A stretch of 64,000 bases of DNA from Candidatus Avidehalobacter gallistercoris (GCA_018715045.1 DVMH01000021.1:1-64000), one strand, 5' to 3'. Counted from the stretch's first letter, positions 19,367-26,827 are shown. The notes: a model not told the origin generated them from the sequence alone. Program-made: numbers and translations.

Positions 19367-19963
19367 TTATTTTTTATGAAAGGTTTTGCTCTCCGTGCCA
19401 TTCAACAGGCGTTTAATGTTGGCGCGGTGCATGAACAGCACAGCACTGGCCATCACAAGATACAAAAGGCGGAAAAACCACGGCTCCGGCACGATAAACA
19501 CCGTAACGATAAGCACCAAACAGCCCACCACCGAGCCGAGCGAAACATAGCCCGATACCCCGGCCAGTACAATGAACGTAAGCAGTGCCGGTATAAAAGT
19601 GAACGGCGAGAGCGCCAAGCACGCCCCCGCGCCGCAGGCCACCCCTTTGCCGCCGTGAAAACCCAGCCAGAAAGGAAACATATGCCCCAGAATCACGGCC
19701 ACAAAAGCCAGCAGCCCTCCAACATCACCATAAAGCGCCATGCCAAGCTGCGCCGCCAGATAGCCTTTGGCAATATCCAGCGCCATCACCAGCAAAGCCA
19801 GCGGTTTGCCTACCGCGCGGGCGGTGTTGGTTGTTCCGGCGCTGCCGCTGCCAATTGTGCGGATATCCTTGCCGGTTTTTGCTTTCACCACTAAATAAGA
19901 AAAAGAAATGGAACCCAGCAGATAGGCAATTATAACGTCAGCCACTGCGCGTAAAATTTCCAT
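19367..19963 (-). CDS. plsY: Acyl-phosphate:glycerol-3-phosphate acyltransferase
   Basis: A 198-residue integral membrane protein with about five hydrophobic segments. The three PlsY motifs are visible: GSISFSYLV with IRTIGSGSAGTTNTAR (motif 1), HMFPFWLGFHGGKGVACGAG (motif 2) and HRANIKRLLNGTE at the C-terminus (motif 3). It makes lysophosphatidic acid from acyl phosphate and glycerol-3-phosphate. The start at 19963 follows GGGGGAG at 8 bases. It uses the product of gpsA and lies 15 bp before it. Confidence 0.95.
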   Translation of the reverse strand: MEILRAVADVIIAYLLGSISFSYLVVKAKTGKDIRTIGSGSAGTTNTARAVGKPLALLVMALDIAKGYLAAQLGMALYGDVGGLLAFVAVILGHMFPFWLGFHGGKGVACGAGACLALSPFTFIPALLTFIVLAGVSGYVSLGSVVGCLVLIVTVFIVPEPWFFRLLYLVMASAVLFMHRANIKRLLNGTESKTFHKK

Positions 19964-19992
19964 ATCAAAAATCTCCCCCAAAATACGCGCCG

Positions 19993-21348
19993 TTATTTCT
20001 GACGGCGGTTTTCCTCTGCCTTTTCATTATCCTTTTCATTGCGGCCGATAACTTTCAGTCGAAGCGGCGTGCCTTCAAAACCAAAGTTTGTACGCAGCTG
20101 ATTTTCCAGATAACGCAGATAAGAAAAGTGCATAAGCTCCGGATCGTTCACAAAGAACAGAAAAGTCGGCGGCTTCACCCCGGCCTGGCTGGCGTAAAAT
20201 ATTTTCAAGCGCCGTCCCTTATCACCAGGCAACGGATTCAACAAAATAGCCTCATTCAGCACCTCATTCAAGCGGCTGGAGGGTATGCGCTTGGTCTGCT
20301 CTTCTGCCGCCTCGTCTACCAAATCGAGAATCTGGCCAGTGCGCTGTCCGGTCAGCGCCGAAACATAGGCCACACGGGCATAGCTCATAAACGCCAGGTT
20401 TTCGCGCAGTTTTGTTTCAAACTCTTTCATAGTGCGGTCATTCTTTTGCAGCAAATCCCACTTGTTTACCACCACGACCAGCCCCTTGCCCGCCTCATGG
20501 GCATAGCCTGCGATACGCTGATCTTGTTCGGTCACGCCGGTCTGCGCATCAACCACCATCAGAACCACGTCACTCCTGTCCACAGCGTGCAGAGCGCGCG
20601 CCACGCTATAGCGCTCCGTCGTTTCAGCAATTTTGCCGCGGCGCCGCATACCAGCAGTATCAATAATGCGGTAAAGCTCGCCATTATGCTTAAAATCGCT
20701 GTCTATAGCGTCGCGGGTGGTGCCCGCCATGTCGGCCACGATGCTGCGCTCCTTGCCAAGCAGACGGTTGACGAGCGAGCTTTTGCCAACATTGGGACGG
20801 CCTACCACTGCAATGCTTACGCTCGCCTCGTCCTGCTGCATTTCATGCTTGGGCGGAAAGTATGCCACCACTGCGTCCAGCAAATCACCGGTATTCATGC
20901 CATGCATGGCGGAAATGCCGATCGGCTCGCCTAAACCCAGCTCATAGAACTCGTAAATATCGCTCTCATTGGCGAAGTTATCCATTTTATTAACAGCCAG
21001 TACTACCGGCTTGCCGCTTTTGCGCAAAAACTCCGCCGCCTCGCGGTCTTCCAGCGTCAGCCCAGTGCGGCTGTCCGTCACGAAGACGATGACATGCGCC
21101 TCTTCGATGGCGATGGCCGCCTGCTCGATGATCCGAGTCAAAATCTGGTCATTTTTGTCGGTAAAATCAATACCGCCAGTGTCAATGACAGTGAAATCAC
21201 GATCCAACCAAGAAGCTTCGCGGTAAAGGCGGTCGCGCGTTACTCCAGGCACATCCTCCACAATAGCATGGCGCGCGCCGATCAGACGGTTAAAGAGCGT
21301 GCTTTTGCCGACGTTGGGACGTCCAACAATGGCCACGATTGGTTTCAT
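19993..21348 (-). CDS. der: GTPase Der (EngA), ribosome assembly
   Basis: A 451-residue protein with two tandem GTPase domains: GRPNVGKSTLFNRLIGARHAIVEDVPGVTRDR with NKMD (first) and GRPNVGKSSLVNRLLGKERSIVADMAGTTRDAID with NKWD (second), then a C-terminal KH-like domain (about 360-440). Der is needed for late 50S assembly. First gene of the der-plsY-gpsA operon, read from the promoter at 21424. Confidence 0.97.
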   Translation of the reverse strand: MKPIVAIVGRPNVGKSTLFNRLIGARHAIVEDVPGVTRDRLYREASWLDRDFTVIDTGGIDFTDKNDQILTRIIEQAAIAIEEAHVIVFVTDSRTGLTLEDREAAEFLRKSGKPVVLAVNKMDNFANESDIYEFYELGLGEPIGISAMHGMNTGDLLDAVVAYFPPKHEMQQDEASVSIAVVGRPNVGKSSLVNRLLGKERSIVADMAGTTRDAIDSDFKHNGELYRIIDTAGMRRRGKIAETTERYSVARALHAVDRSDVVLMVVDAQTGVTEQDQRIAGYAHEAGKGLVVVVNKWDLLQKNDRTMKEFETKLRENLAFMSYARVAYVSALTGQRTGQILDLVDEAAEEQTKRIPSSRLNEVLNEAILLNPLPGDKGRRLKIFYASQAGVKPPTFLFFVNDPELMHFSYLRYLENQLRTNFGFEGTPLRLKVIGRNEKDNEKAEENRRQK

Positions 21349-21423
21349 TATATTTCAATCCTTTTCTTCTATAAAAAATTCTTTGACTTACAACCACGGT
21401 TTTTTTGCAAAACCTATCAGTTA

Positions 21424-21452
21424 ATCATAGCACAGAATAAGCGCAATTTCAA
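21424..21452 (-). promoter_or_regulatory. Promoter of the der operon
   Basis: Minus-strand TTGAAA (21447-21452), 17-bp spacer, TATGAT (21424-21429). Since this serves a host operon, the phage-host junction should lie to the right of about 21,455. Confidence 0.75.
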
Positions 21453-21495
21453 GCTAAAGCATGAGCCCGCTTTTACTTCGAAAATACTACAATTA

Positions 21496-21536
21496 AGTGC
21501 AAGAAAGGCAAACGCCGATCTTGCACTATTTTTTTT
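21496..21536 (+). terminator. Strong hairpin with T run at the phage left edge
   Basis: Stem AGTGCAAGA/TCTTGCACT (21496-21504, 21519-21527), with an inner GGC/GCC pairing, followed by A and eight T. It has the form of a rho-independent terminator on the plus strand. The chromosomal genes to its left are all on the minus strand, so it would act on transcripts entering the phage or as an attenuator or insulator of the phage operon. Confidence 0.75.
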
Positions 21537-21543
21537 ACTGTTA

Positions 21544-21596
21544 CGGAGGAGGTGACAGAACTTGATCGGAGGAGGTGACAGAACTTGATCGGAGGA
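21544..21596 (+). repeat. Tandem 23-bp repeat carrying ribosome-binding site and TTG start
   Basis: A 23-bp unit (CGGAGGAGGTGACAG... to ...CTTGAT) occurs at 21544-21566 and 21567-21589, with the first 7 bases repeated at 21590-21596. Each full copy has a GGAGGAGG site and a TTG start. From the first TTG (21562) an 8-codon reading frame (MIGGGDRT) ends in TGA at 21586-21588, overlapping the TTG at 21585 of the next gene as TTGA. Confidence 0.85.
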
Positions 21597-21833
21597 TACT
21601 TTAGCCCAGCAGACCGGCAGCAAATAGCCAAAATGTGGGCGGCATATCAACCCGTATCTGTAATTGCCTGCGCTCTCATGGTTGACCCCTCGACCATCCA
21701 CCGTGAATTAAAGTTAGGCAACGAAAACGGCGAACTGGACGAAAACAAACGGCTGGCCTACAACCCAGAACTGGCGCAGCTCCGTTTTCAGGAAAACCTG
21801 CGCCGCCGTGGCAGACGGAAAATCACCAAATAA
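21585..21833 (+). CDS. Stand-alone IS30-type helix-turn-helix protein
   Basis: An 82-residue protein. Residues 7-45 (SPADRQQIAKMWAAY, then VSVIACALMVDPSTIHREL) match the N-terminal DNA-binding domain of IS30-family transposases, and it even keeps the following YNPELAQLRF, which parallels YNPDGAQQRY in the transposase at 62972. It stops before any DDE catalytic domain. The TTG start has GGAGGAGGTGA at 6 bases. It is probably a DNA-binding regulator or an accessory to the right-end transposase; the role is inference. Confidence 0.75.
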   Translation: MIGGYFSPADRQQIAKMWAAYQPVSVIACALMVDPSTIHRELKLGNENGELDENKRLAYNPELAQLRFQENLRRRGRRKITK

Positions 21834-21869
21834 ACCACAAAGCAAGCCACACAAAGGAGGAACCATTCC

Positions 21870-22091
21870 ATGACAAAGATGACCAAAAACGGAGTAAGCA
21901 CTACCGCCGCGCCGGGGCAGGAGCAGTTTGAAAACTTCACCCGCAAGGTAGGCCGGCAGGTTAAGCGGTACGTGCAGTACGACTACCGCCACACTGACGG
22001 CGAACTGTTCAGCTGTGTACGCCCTACCCTCGACGCCTGCCGCGCTGCGCGTGACGCATGGCTGGGTACGAAAGCGGGGGCGATGGCATGA
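21870..22091 (+). CDS. Small phage protein, DUF3873-like
   Basis: A 73-residue protein with KRYVQYDYRHTDGELFSCVRPTLDACRAARDAWL, the pattern I associate with DUF3873, a family of unknown function in mobile elements of gut bacteria. AAAGGAGG lies 9 bases before the start. Its stop overlaps the next start as ATGA. Confidence 0.65.
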   Translation: MTKMTKNGVSTTAAPGQEQFENFTRKVGRQVKRYVQYDYRHTDGELFSCVRPTLDACRAARDAWLGTKAGAMA

Positions 22092-22303
22092 GCGACATTA
22101 AGCCCATCGTGCTGAAAGCACAATCCACAAGCAACTGCGTGGGGGTTATCCGATTGACTCCAGAGGCTGAAAAAGTGGTAAGACGGCTGCACAGCCGCTC
22201 CCACCTGCCGATCCGTCAAATTGTGTCGGAAATCATTATACAGGCTGAACACCTGATCGACATTGACCTGTCCGAATACAGCGAGGAGGAAGATGATTTA
22301 TGA
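22088..22303 (+). CDS. Small phage protein, unknown function
   Basis: A 71-residue protein with a helical middle (LTPEAEKVVRRLHSRSHLPIRQIVSEIIIQAEHLID) and an acidic tail. The middle resembles ribbon-helix-helix-like or antirepressor-type small proteins, but the match is too loose to name a family. Overlaps both neighbours by four bases. Confidence 0.65.
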   Translation: MSDIKPIVLKAQSTSNCVGVIRLTPEAEKVVRRLHSRSHLPIRQIVSEIIIQAEHLIDIDLSEYSEEEDDL

Positions 22304-22902
22304 GAGAATGCACCCTTAATACCGTGGCGCCCGGTACGCTGATCAGCTACCGCGAACGCCACGCAATCGTGCTGGAACACCTGCCGCAAGGCGTGTTTGT
22401 CCAGCTGGTTGATCCCATTGAGGATCGAGCCTTTGGCAAAACGAACGACTGGCGCGAAAGCGATCTGCGCCAGTATCTGAACGGCGAGTTTGCCCGCCTG
22501 CTCTGCGAGGGCAACACGGACGAGCTGCTGGATACCGTAACCGACCTTACGGCGATGGACGGCACAACGGACTATGGCTCCAGCGTGGACAAGGTAACGC
22601 TGCTGACCGTTGACCAGTGCCGCAAGTACCGTTATACCCACCCCCTGCCGGACGAGTGGGAGTGGACTTCCACGCCGGCCAGCACACCGGGTGGATGGGA
22701 TGAAAACAAGCGTTACGCCTGCTACCTGCTCACTAATGGCAGTGTGGTCAGCAGCAACTGCTCCAATACCCACGGCGCCCGCCCCGCTTTCACCCTCCCC
22801 TCCAACCTCTGCGTGGAACTGCCGTACTGCACTGGGCTTGCGGACTACACGGACGTGGAACTGCTGGAGGAGCTGCTGAAACGTCAGCAGTGCGAGAAAT
22901 GA
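22300..22902 (+). CDS. Second DGR target protein with C-type-lectin-like fold (VR2)
   Basis: A 200-residue protein of the DGR target type. Its N-terminal part (WRESDLRQYLNGEFARLL) parallels LDSWFNNTYYNLL of the tail target at 58958, and residues 139-163 are encoded by the variable repeat VR2, ending in SNTHGARPAFTLPS against SNTYGARPALTLPS in the tail target. The fold forms the C-terminal lectin-like module whose surface residues are varied by the retroelement. About 37 residues (LCVELPYCTG... to the end) follow the repeat. It is coupled by ATGA overlaps to the genes on both sides and lies about 35 kb from the template. The ligand is unknown. Unlike the tail target it has no C-terminal repeat domains, so it is probably a small secreted or associated protein, or a separate structural part. 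Confidence 0.85.
   Translation: MRECTLNTVAPGTLISYRERHAIVLEHLPQGVFVQLVDPIEDRAFGKTNDWRESDLRQYLNGEFARLLCEGNTDELLDTVTDLTAMDGTTDYGSSVDKVTLLTVDQCRKYRYTHPLPDEWEWTSTPASTPGGWDENKRYACYLLTNGSVVSSNCSNTHGARPAFTLPSNLCVELPYCTGLADYTDVELLEELLKRQQCEK
22714..22788 (+). repeat. DGR variable repeat VR2
   Basis: Aligns without gaps to template positions 57631-57705. Of 75 bases, 10 differ, every one at a template adenine (to T, G or C). The last 15 bases (22774-22788, GGCGCCCGCCCCGCT) are identical in both variable repeats and the template and contain no A, as expected for the initiation-of-homing end. Left of 22714 the similarity to the template fades. Confidence 0.92.
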
Positions 22903-23465
22903 CCCGGCATCAAGCCGCACGGCAGAGGCGGCTATTACGCAGGCGCCGCCGCATCGTCACGCTGCTGCTCCTGCTTACTGCCGTACTTATTATAACCCCT
23001 GTGGCGTGTACGAGAAAAGCGGCTGCGCCGCAGACCCCCACGGCGCCGCCTGCAAGTGTTTTGCCGTCCGTAACAACCGACAGCACCGCCGTGCCTTTAT
23101 CCCCCGTTCCAACGCCGGAAACGGCCCCGTGGACGGAGGAGGACGTACTGGCGATTGCCAGAACCCTGTCCGGCGAGTGCTACGAGGACAAGACGCAGGA
23201 CAAGCGGCTGGTTGCGGAGGTCATCGTCAACCGCGTAAGCGCAGGGCATTTTGGGGACACCGTGATCGATGTGGTCACAAGCCCGTACCAGTTTGTTGGT
23301 TATTGGAACCCCAGCCGGGAGATCAGCGAAAACGATATGCAGATCGCAACCGAAACGCTCCGCGACTGGTACGCAAACGACTGCAACGCACTTTCTGAAT
23401 GGCTGTATTTCACGGCTGGCGACAACCGCGAAAACAATTTTAGAACCGAATATGAGGAGGAATAA
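22899..23465 (+). CDS. SleB-like cell wall hydrolase
   Basis: A 188-residue protein with a very basic N-terminus and a hydrophobic segment (about residues 21-38, LLLLLTAVLIITPVAC), a Pro/Thr-rich linker and a C-terminal Hydrolase_2 (SleB/CwlJ) domain: LARTLSGECYEDKTQDKRLVAEVIVNRV with the catalytic Glu in GE, then PYQFVGYW. Family members cleave spore cortex or vegetative peptidoglycan. The membrane segment suggests export. It overlaps the VR2 gene by ATGA, so the two are co-translated. The Cys after the hydrophobic run is a poor lipobox. Confidence 0.8.
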   Translation: MTRHQAARQRRLLRRRRRIVTLLLLLTAVLIITPVACTRKAAAPQTPTAPPASVLPSVTTDSTAVPLSPVPTPETAPWTEEDVLAIARTLSGECYEDKTQDKRLVAEVIVNRVSAGHFGDTVIDVVTSPYQFVGYWNPSREISENDMQIATETLRDWYANDCNALSEWLYFTAGDNRENNFRTEYEEE

Positions 23466-23467
23466 CC

Positions 23468-23932
23468 ATGTTTGAAATCAACGTAACCGTCAACGCCCCG
23501 GAGATTGCCGAGGCACTGAACAACCTCGCTGCCGCGCTGAAAGGCGCAAAGCCCGAACCCGCCGCCAGCAAGACGGGCAAAGCGGACAAGCCCGCGCCCG
23601 TTCCCCCTGCGGACTATATGCCGCCTGCTGATACCGCACCGGCTCCTGCCGCACCCGCGCCCGCCGTAACCCCGGCGCCGGCTCCTGCGCCTGCACCTGT
23701 TCAGGCTCCCGTAACGCCCGCCCCCGCACCCGCGCCTGTTCCTGTGGCGCCCGCACCCACCTACAGCCGCGATCAGATTATGACGGCAGGTGCCGCGCTG
23801 ATTGACGCGGGCAAGATCAACGAGCTTATGGGGCTGCTCAATTCCTTTGGCGTTCAGGCCGTGACCCAGCTCAAGCAGGATCAGCTGGGCGCATTCGCAA
23901 CAGAATTGCGCAAGCTGGGCGCCCAGATTTAA
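23468..23932 (+). CDS. Pro/Ala-rich phage protein
   Basis: A 154-residue protein: a short N-terminal helix domain (FEINVTVNAPEIAEALNNLAAAL), about 60 residues of Pro/Ala repeats (roughly 45-95), and a C-terminal helical domain (QIMTAGAALIDAGKINELMGLLNSFGVQAVTQLKQDQLGAFATELRKLGAQI). Such two-domain linkers occur in phage replication loci upstream of DUF2800. Function unknown; GGAGGA precedes the start. Confidence 0.75.
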   Translation: MFEINVTVNAPEIAEALNNLAAALKGAKPEPAASKTGKADKPAPVPPADYMPPADTAPAPAAPAPAVTPAPAPAPAPVQAPVTPAPAPAPVPVAPAPTYSRDQIMTAGAALIDAGKINELMGLLNSFGVQAVTQLKQDQLGAFATELRKLGAQI

Positions 23933-23948
23933 GAGAGGAGGACACCCG

Positions 23949-25163
23949 ATGCCGGATAAACACGCAATTCTTTCCCCGTCAGCCGCGCACCGCTGGCTGC
24001 ACTGTACGCCGGCGCCGCGTGTGGAGGCTGAATTTCCCGAAACCACCAGCGAATATGCCGAGGAGGGCAGACTTGCCCACAGCGTATGCGAACTGGCGGC
24101 AAAAAAGAAATTTACCGTTATGAACAACCGGGCATACAACAGCCGGTTGAAAAAGCTGAAAGCTGATCCCAAATGGGACGATGAAATGCTGTCCACCGCC
24201 GCCACCTATGTGGAACACCTGACCGAACACGCAATGCGGTTTGAACACGCGCCCTACGTTGCGCTGGAGGTGCAGGTAGACATCACCGACTACGCCCCGG
24301 AGGCGTTCGGCACCTGCGACTGCATAATGATCGGCGGGGACGAGCTGATCATTACCGACTACAAGCACGGCAAAGGCGTACCCGTTTCCGCGCAGGACAA
24401 TCCGCAGATGCTGCTGTATGCGCTGGGCGCCCTCAAGCTGTACCGCCCTATTTACGGCGATATGATCCGCCGCGTCAGTACTTACATTGACCAGCCCCGG
24501 CTGGACAGCTATGACGGCGCATCCATGACCGTGGAGGAGTTGCTTGCATGGGGCGAAAGCATTAAGCCCAAAGCCGCCGCCGCGTTCATGGGAACCGGTG
24601 AATTTGCACCCGGCGAATGGTGCCGTTTCTGCCGCGCAAAAGCAAAGTGCCGCGCCCGCGCAAACCAAAACACCGCGCTGGAAGATTTTAAGGACTGTAT
24701 CCCGCTGGGGCGATCCATTCCGATGCAGACAGAGTACGACGCCACAGGGTTTAAGCCGTCCAACTGCCTGACAGACGAGGAGATTGGCGCCCTGCTGGTC
24801 AGAGCTGAGGGGCTTGTGGCATGGTACAACGACCTGAAAGAATACGCCCTTGTTGCCTGCCTGAATGGCAAGACGATCCCCGGCTGGAAAGCCGTAGAGG
24901 GGCGCAGTACACGCGCCTGGACAGACCAGGACGCCGCGCTGGAGGCTCTTATGGCTGGAGGCGTGGAGGAGGCGATTATTTACGACCGCGTACCTAAAAC
25001 GCTGGCGCAGCTGGAAAAGGTCATCGGCAAACAGCGGTTTGGCGAACTGGTGGGCGGCATGATCACAAAATCCCCCGGCAAGCCTGCGCTTGCTGCTGAA
25101 AGCGATAAACGCCCCGCATACAACGGCGCGGCAGCTGATTTTTCGGAGGTGAAAGCAATATGA
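23949..25163 (+). CDS. DUF2800 phage nuclease (PD-(D/E)XK superfamily)
   Basis: A 404-residue protein beginning HAILSPSAAHRWLHCTPAPRVE, with EEGRLAHSVCELAA, then GTCDCIMIGGDELIITDYKHGKGVPV, which holds the Asp and the D-Y-K nuclease motif (about residues 120-145). The Cys cluster WCRFCRAKAKCRAR (about 215-230) resembles the iron-sulfur binding Cys of Cas4/AddB-type nucleases. It probably processes DNA ends in phage recombination together with the DUF2815 protein nearby. Confidence 0.85.
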   Translation: MPDKHAILSPSAAHRWLHCTPAPRVEAEFPETTSEYAEEGRLAHSVCELAAKKKFTVMNNRAYNSRLKKLKADPKWDDEMLSTAATYVEHLTEHAMRFEHAPYVALEVQVDITDYAPEAFGTCDCIMIGGDELIITDYKHGKGVPVSAQDNPQMLLYALGALKLYRPIYGDMIRRVSTYIDQPRLDSYDGASMTVEELLAWGESIKPKAAAAFMGTGEFAPGEWCRFCRAKAKCRARANQNTALEDFKDCIPLGRSIPMQTEYDATGFKPSNCLTDEEIGALLVRAEGLVAWYNDLKEYALVACLNGKTIPGWKAVEGRSTRAWTDQDAALEALMAGGVEEAIIYDRVPKTLAQLEKVIGKQRFGELVGGMITKSPGKPALAAESDKRPAYNGAAADFSEVKAI

Positions 25164-25375
25164 GCATTGAACGCCTCGGCGGCGCCTATATCCCTGTTTG
25201 CGACTGCTGCGGCGAGGAACTTGCAACGGAGTACGACTTTTACGATGCGCTTGCCGCTGTCAGAGCCGCAGGCTGGCGCAACGTGAAACGCGGATCGGAG
25301 TGGATGACTTACTGCCCGGACTGTTACAATGAAATCCACGGTGCGGCAGCTGACTTTACGGGGGTGGGGCGATGA
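25160..25375 (+). CDS. Small zinc-ribbon-like phage protein
   Basis: A 71-residue protein with two Cys pairs, VCDCCGEEL (residues 14-22) and YCPDCYNEI (about 51-59), probably one zinc ribbon. Overlaps the nuclease gene and the next gene by four bases each, so it belongs to the recombination operon. Function unknown. Confidence 0.75.
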   Translation: MSIERLGGAYIPVCDCCGEELATEYDFYDALAAVRAAGWRNVKRGSEWMTYCPDCYNEIHGAAADFTGVGR

Positions 25376-25944
25376 ATATTACCTACCTGCACGGCGAACC
25401 GACGCCCCGCAAAGAACTGGAACCATTTGACGTTGTACAAGGCTCTTTTCACGCCCAGCTGTACGACATAAACAGCCTGCTGGATTTACCCCTTGCGAAC
25501 GTCCGCAAGCTGTGGAAAATCATGCTTTCAGCCGCATGGGAAAATGAGAAATCCATTGAACAGGTGCGGGGCTGGCTGCCCCGCGCCGCCGAAAATGCGG
25601 CAGAGGATATACGGCTTGCAGAAAACGCTCTGAAAGACGCAAAAACTGCCGCTGCTGCGCGCCACAGTGAAAACGCCGCGATGGGCGATGGCTACTGGCA
25701 AAAGACCGTTACCGACCTGAAACGGATGCTGAAAAACGCAAAGGCAAAAAGGGCGTCGGCATCTGTAATAGACAATATCACCCGCAACCTTGACAGCGCG
25801 ATCCAGCATCGGGACGCGCCCAGACTGGCAGACCGTGCGGTAAAGGACGCACAAAGGCGTCTGACAAACTGCAAAGCCAGACGGGAAAAGGTGCAAAAGC
25901 TACAAGCTATTTTCGATGACATGGCTGCAAAAGCCAAAATATAA
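25372..25944 (+). CDS. Phage protein with long helical region, unknown function
   Basis: A 190-residue protein; residues 60-190 are almost all charged helix (AEDIRLAENALKDAKTAAAARHSE, RAVKDAQRRLTNCKARREK), likely coiled coil. The N-terminal 50 residues include LDLPLANVRKLWKIMLSAAWENE. No family recognised. Position between the nuclease and DUF2815 genes suggests a part in recombination or replication. Confidence 0.7.
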   Translation: MNITYLHGEPTPRKELEPFDVVQGSFHAQLYDINSLLDLPLANVRKLWKIMLSAAWENEKSIEQVRGWLPRAAENAAEDIRLAENALKDAKTAAAARHSENAAMGDGYWQKTVTDLKRMLKNAKAKRASASVIDNITRNLDSAIQHRDAPRLADRAVKDAQRRLTNCKARREKVQKLQAIFDDMAAKAKI

Positions 25945-25957
25945 GGAGGCATTTATT

Positions 25958-26611
25958 ATGTATCAGAATATCCCCACCAAAGTGTTGACCGGCGAAGTGC
26001 GCCTGTCCTACGCCAACCTGACCACTCCCCGCGCCGTCCAGCAGGGGCAGGATGCAAAGTATTCCGTAACCCTGTTGATCCCCAAAACGGATACCGCCAC
26101 AAAGGCGAACATTGACGCCAGCATCGAGGCAGCTGCGCAGGACGCGCAGGGCAAGCTGTGGAGCGGCATCCGCCCGCCTGTGCTGCCCACCCCGCTGCAT
26201 GACGGCGACGGCGTCCGCGAGAACGGCACCCCTTACGGCCCGGAATGCAAAGGCTGCTGGGTAATGACCGCCAGCACCAAAAACAAGCCGCAGGTTGTCC
26301 ACCAGTCTGACGTCAACACCGAACTGGCGCCGCAGGACATTTACAGCGGTATGTACGCCCGCGTAACCATCAATTTCTTTGGCTACATGAGCAACGGCAA
26401 AAAGGGCGTTGGCTGCGGACTGGGCAACGTGATGAAAACACGGGACGGCGAACCCCTGGCGGGCGGCGCGTCTGCCGCGTCTGACTTTGCATCCGTAGGC
26501 AATACGGTTGCCGCCCCGGCTGCACCTGCCGCGCCCAACCACGGCGGCGTACCTGCTGGCGCAGCTCCCTTGCAGATTAACCCGCTCACCGGCCAGCCTA
26601 TGGGCGTTTAA
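25958..26611 (+). CDS. DUF2815 ssDNA-binding-like phage protein
   Basis: A 217-residue protein starting MYQNIPTKVLTGEVRLSYANLTTPRA, with YSVTLLIPKTD, GVRENGTPYGPECKGCWVMTAS and MYARVTINFFGYMSNGKKGVGCGLGNVMKTRDGEPL, the pattern of DUF2815. These proteins have an OB-like fold and take the place of single-strand DNA-binding proteins in phage replication modules. AAGGAGG precedes the start at 25958. The C-terminus is a Pro/Ala tail. It lies between nuclease and polymerase genes, as usual. Confidence 0.85.
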   Translation: MYQNIPTKVLTGEVRLSYANLTTPRAVQQGQDAKYSVTLLIPKTDTATKANIDASIEAAAQDAQGKLWSGIRPPVLPTPLHDGDGVRENGTPYGPECKGCWVMTASTKNKPQVVHQSDVNTELAPQDIYSGMYARVTINFFGYMSNGKKGVGCGLGNVMKTRDGEPLAGGASAASDFASVGNTVAAPAAPAAPNHGGVPAGAAPLQINPLTGQPMGV

Positions 26612-26635
26612 CCCTCTTATTTCCCCGTTTGGGGC

Positions 26636-26827
26636 GTTTCTGGGCGGTTGTACGATAACAGCCGCACCCCAGTGTCAGCACGGGCGCGGTGCGCAACGCG
26701 ATGCTATCAAAGCGCGATCCCGTTAGTGCTTTGAGGTTATGTGGTTATCCTCACGGCGGCAGCACCATCCGCGAAACCGCAGGGTGCCGTTTCTGGGCGG
26801 TTGTACGTCAACAGCCGCACCCCAGTG
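26636..26827 (+). repeat. Direct pair of 39-bp hairpin repeats in an intergenic region
   Basis: Two 39-bp copies (26636-26674 and 26789-26827) differ at two loop bases. Each can fold into a hairpin: GCGGTTGT pairs with ACAGCCGC (one G-U) around a 6-base loop, with a further CTGG/CCAG clamp. The 114 bp between them is GC-rich. The second copy ends 14 bp before the polymerase ribosome-binding site. No open reading frame with a start signal fits the region 26612-26853. Confidence 0.8.

Noticed and set aside
21481-21500. TACAAT at 21488 as the -10 of an early phage promoter
   Set aside because: There is no acceptable -35 at 15-19 bp and the hairpin terminator would lie inside the leader.
22899-23465. 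Lipoprotein signal in the SleB-like protein
   Set aside because: The Cys after the hydrophobic segment is preceded by PVA rather than a standard lipobox; a plain membrane anchor is at least as likely.
26636-26827. A two-repeat CRISPR array
   Set aside because: Only two copies, with a single 114-bp interval, and each folds by itself with no cas genes nearby.
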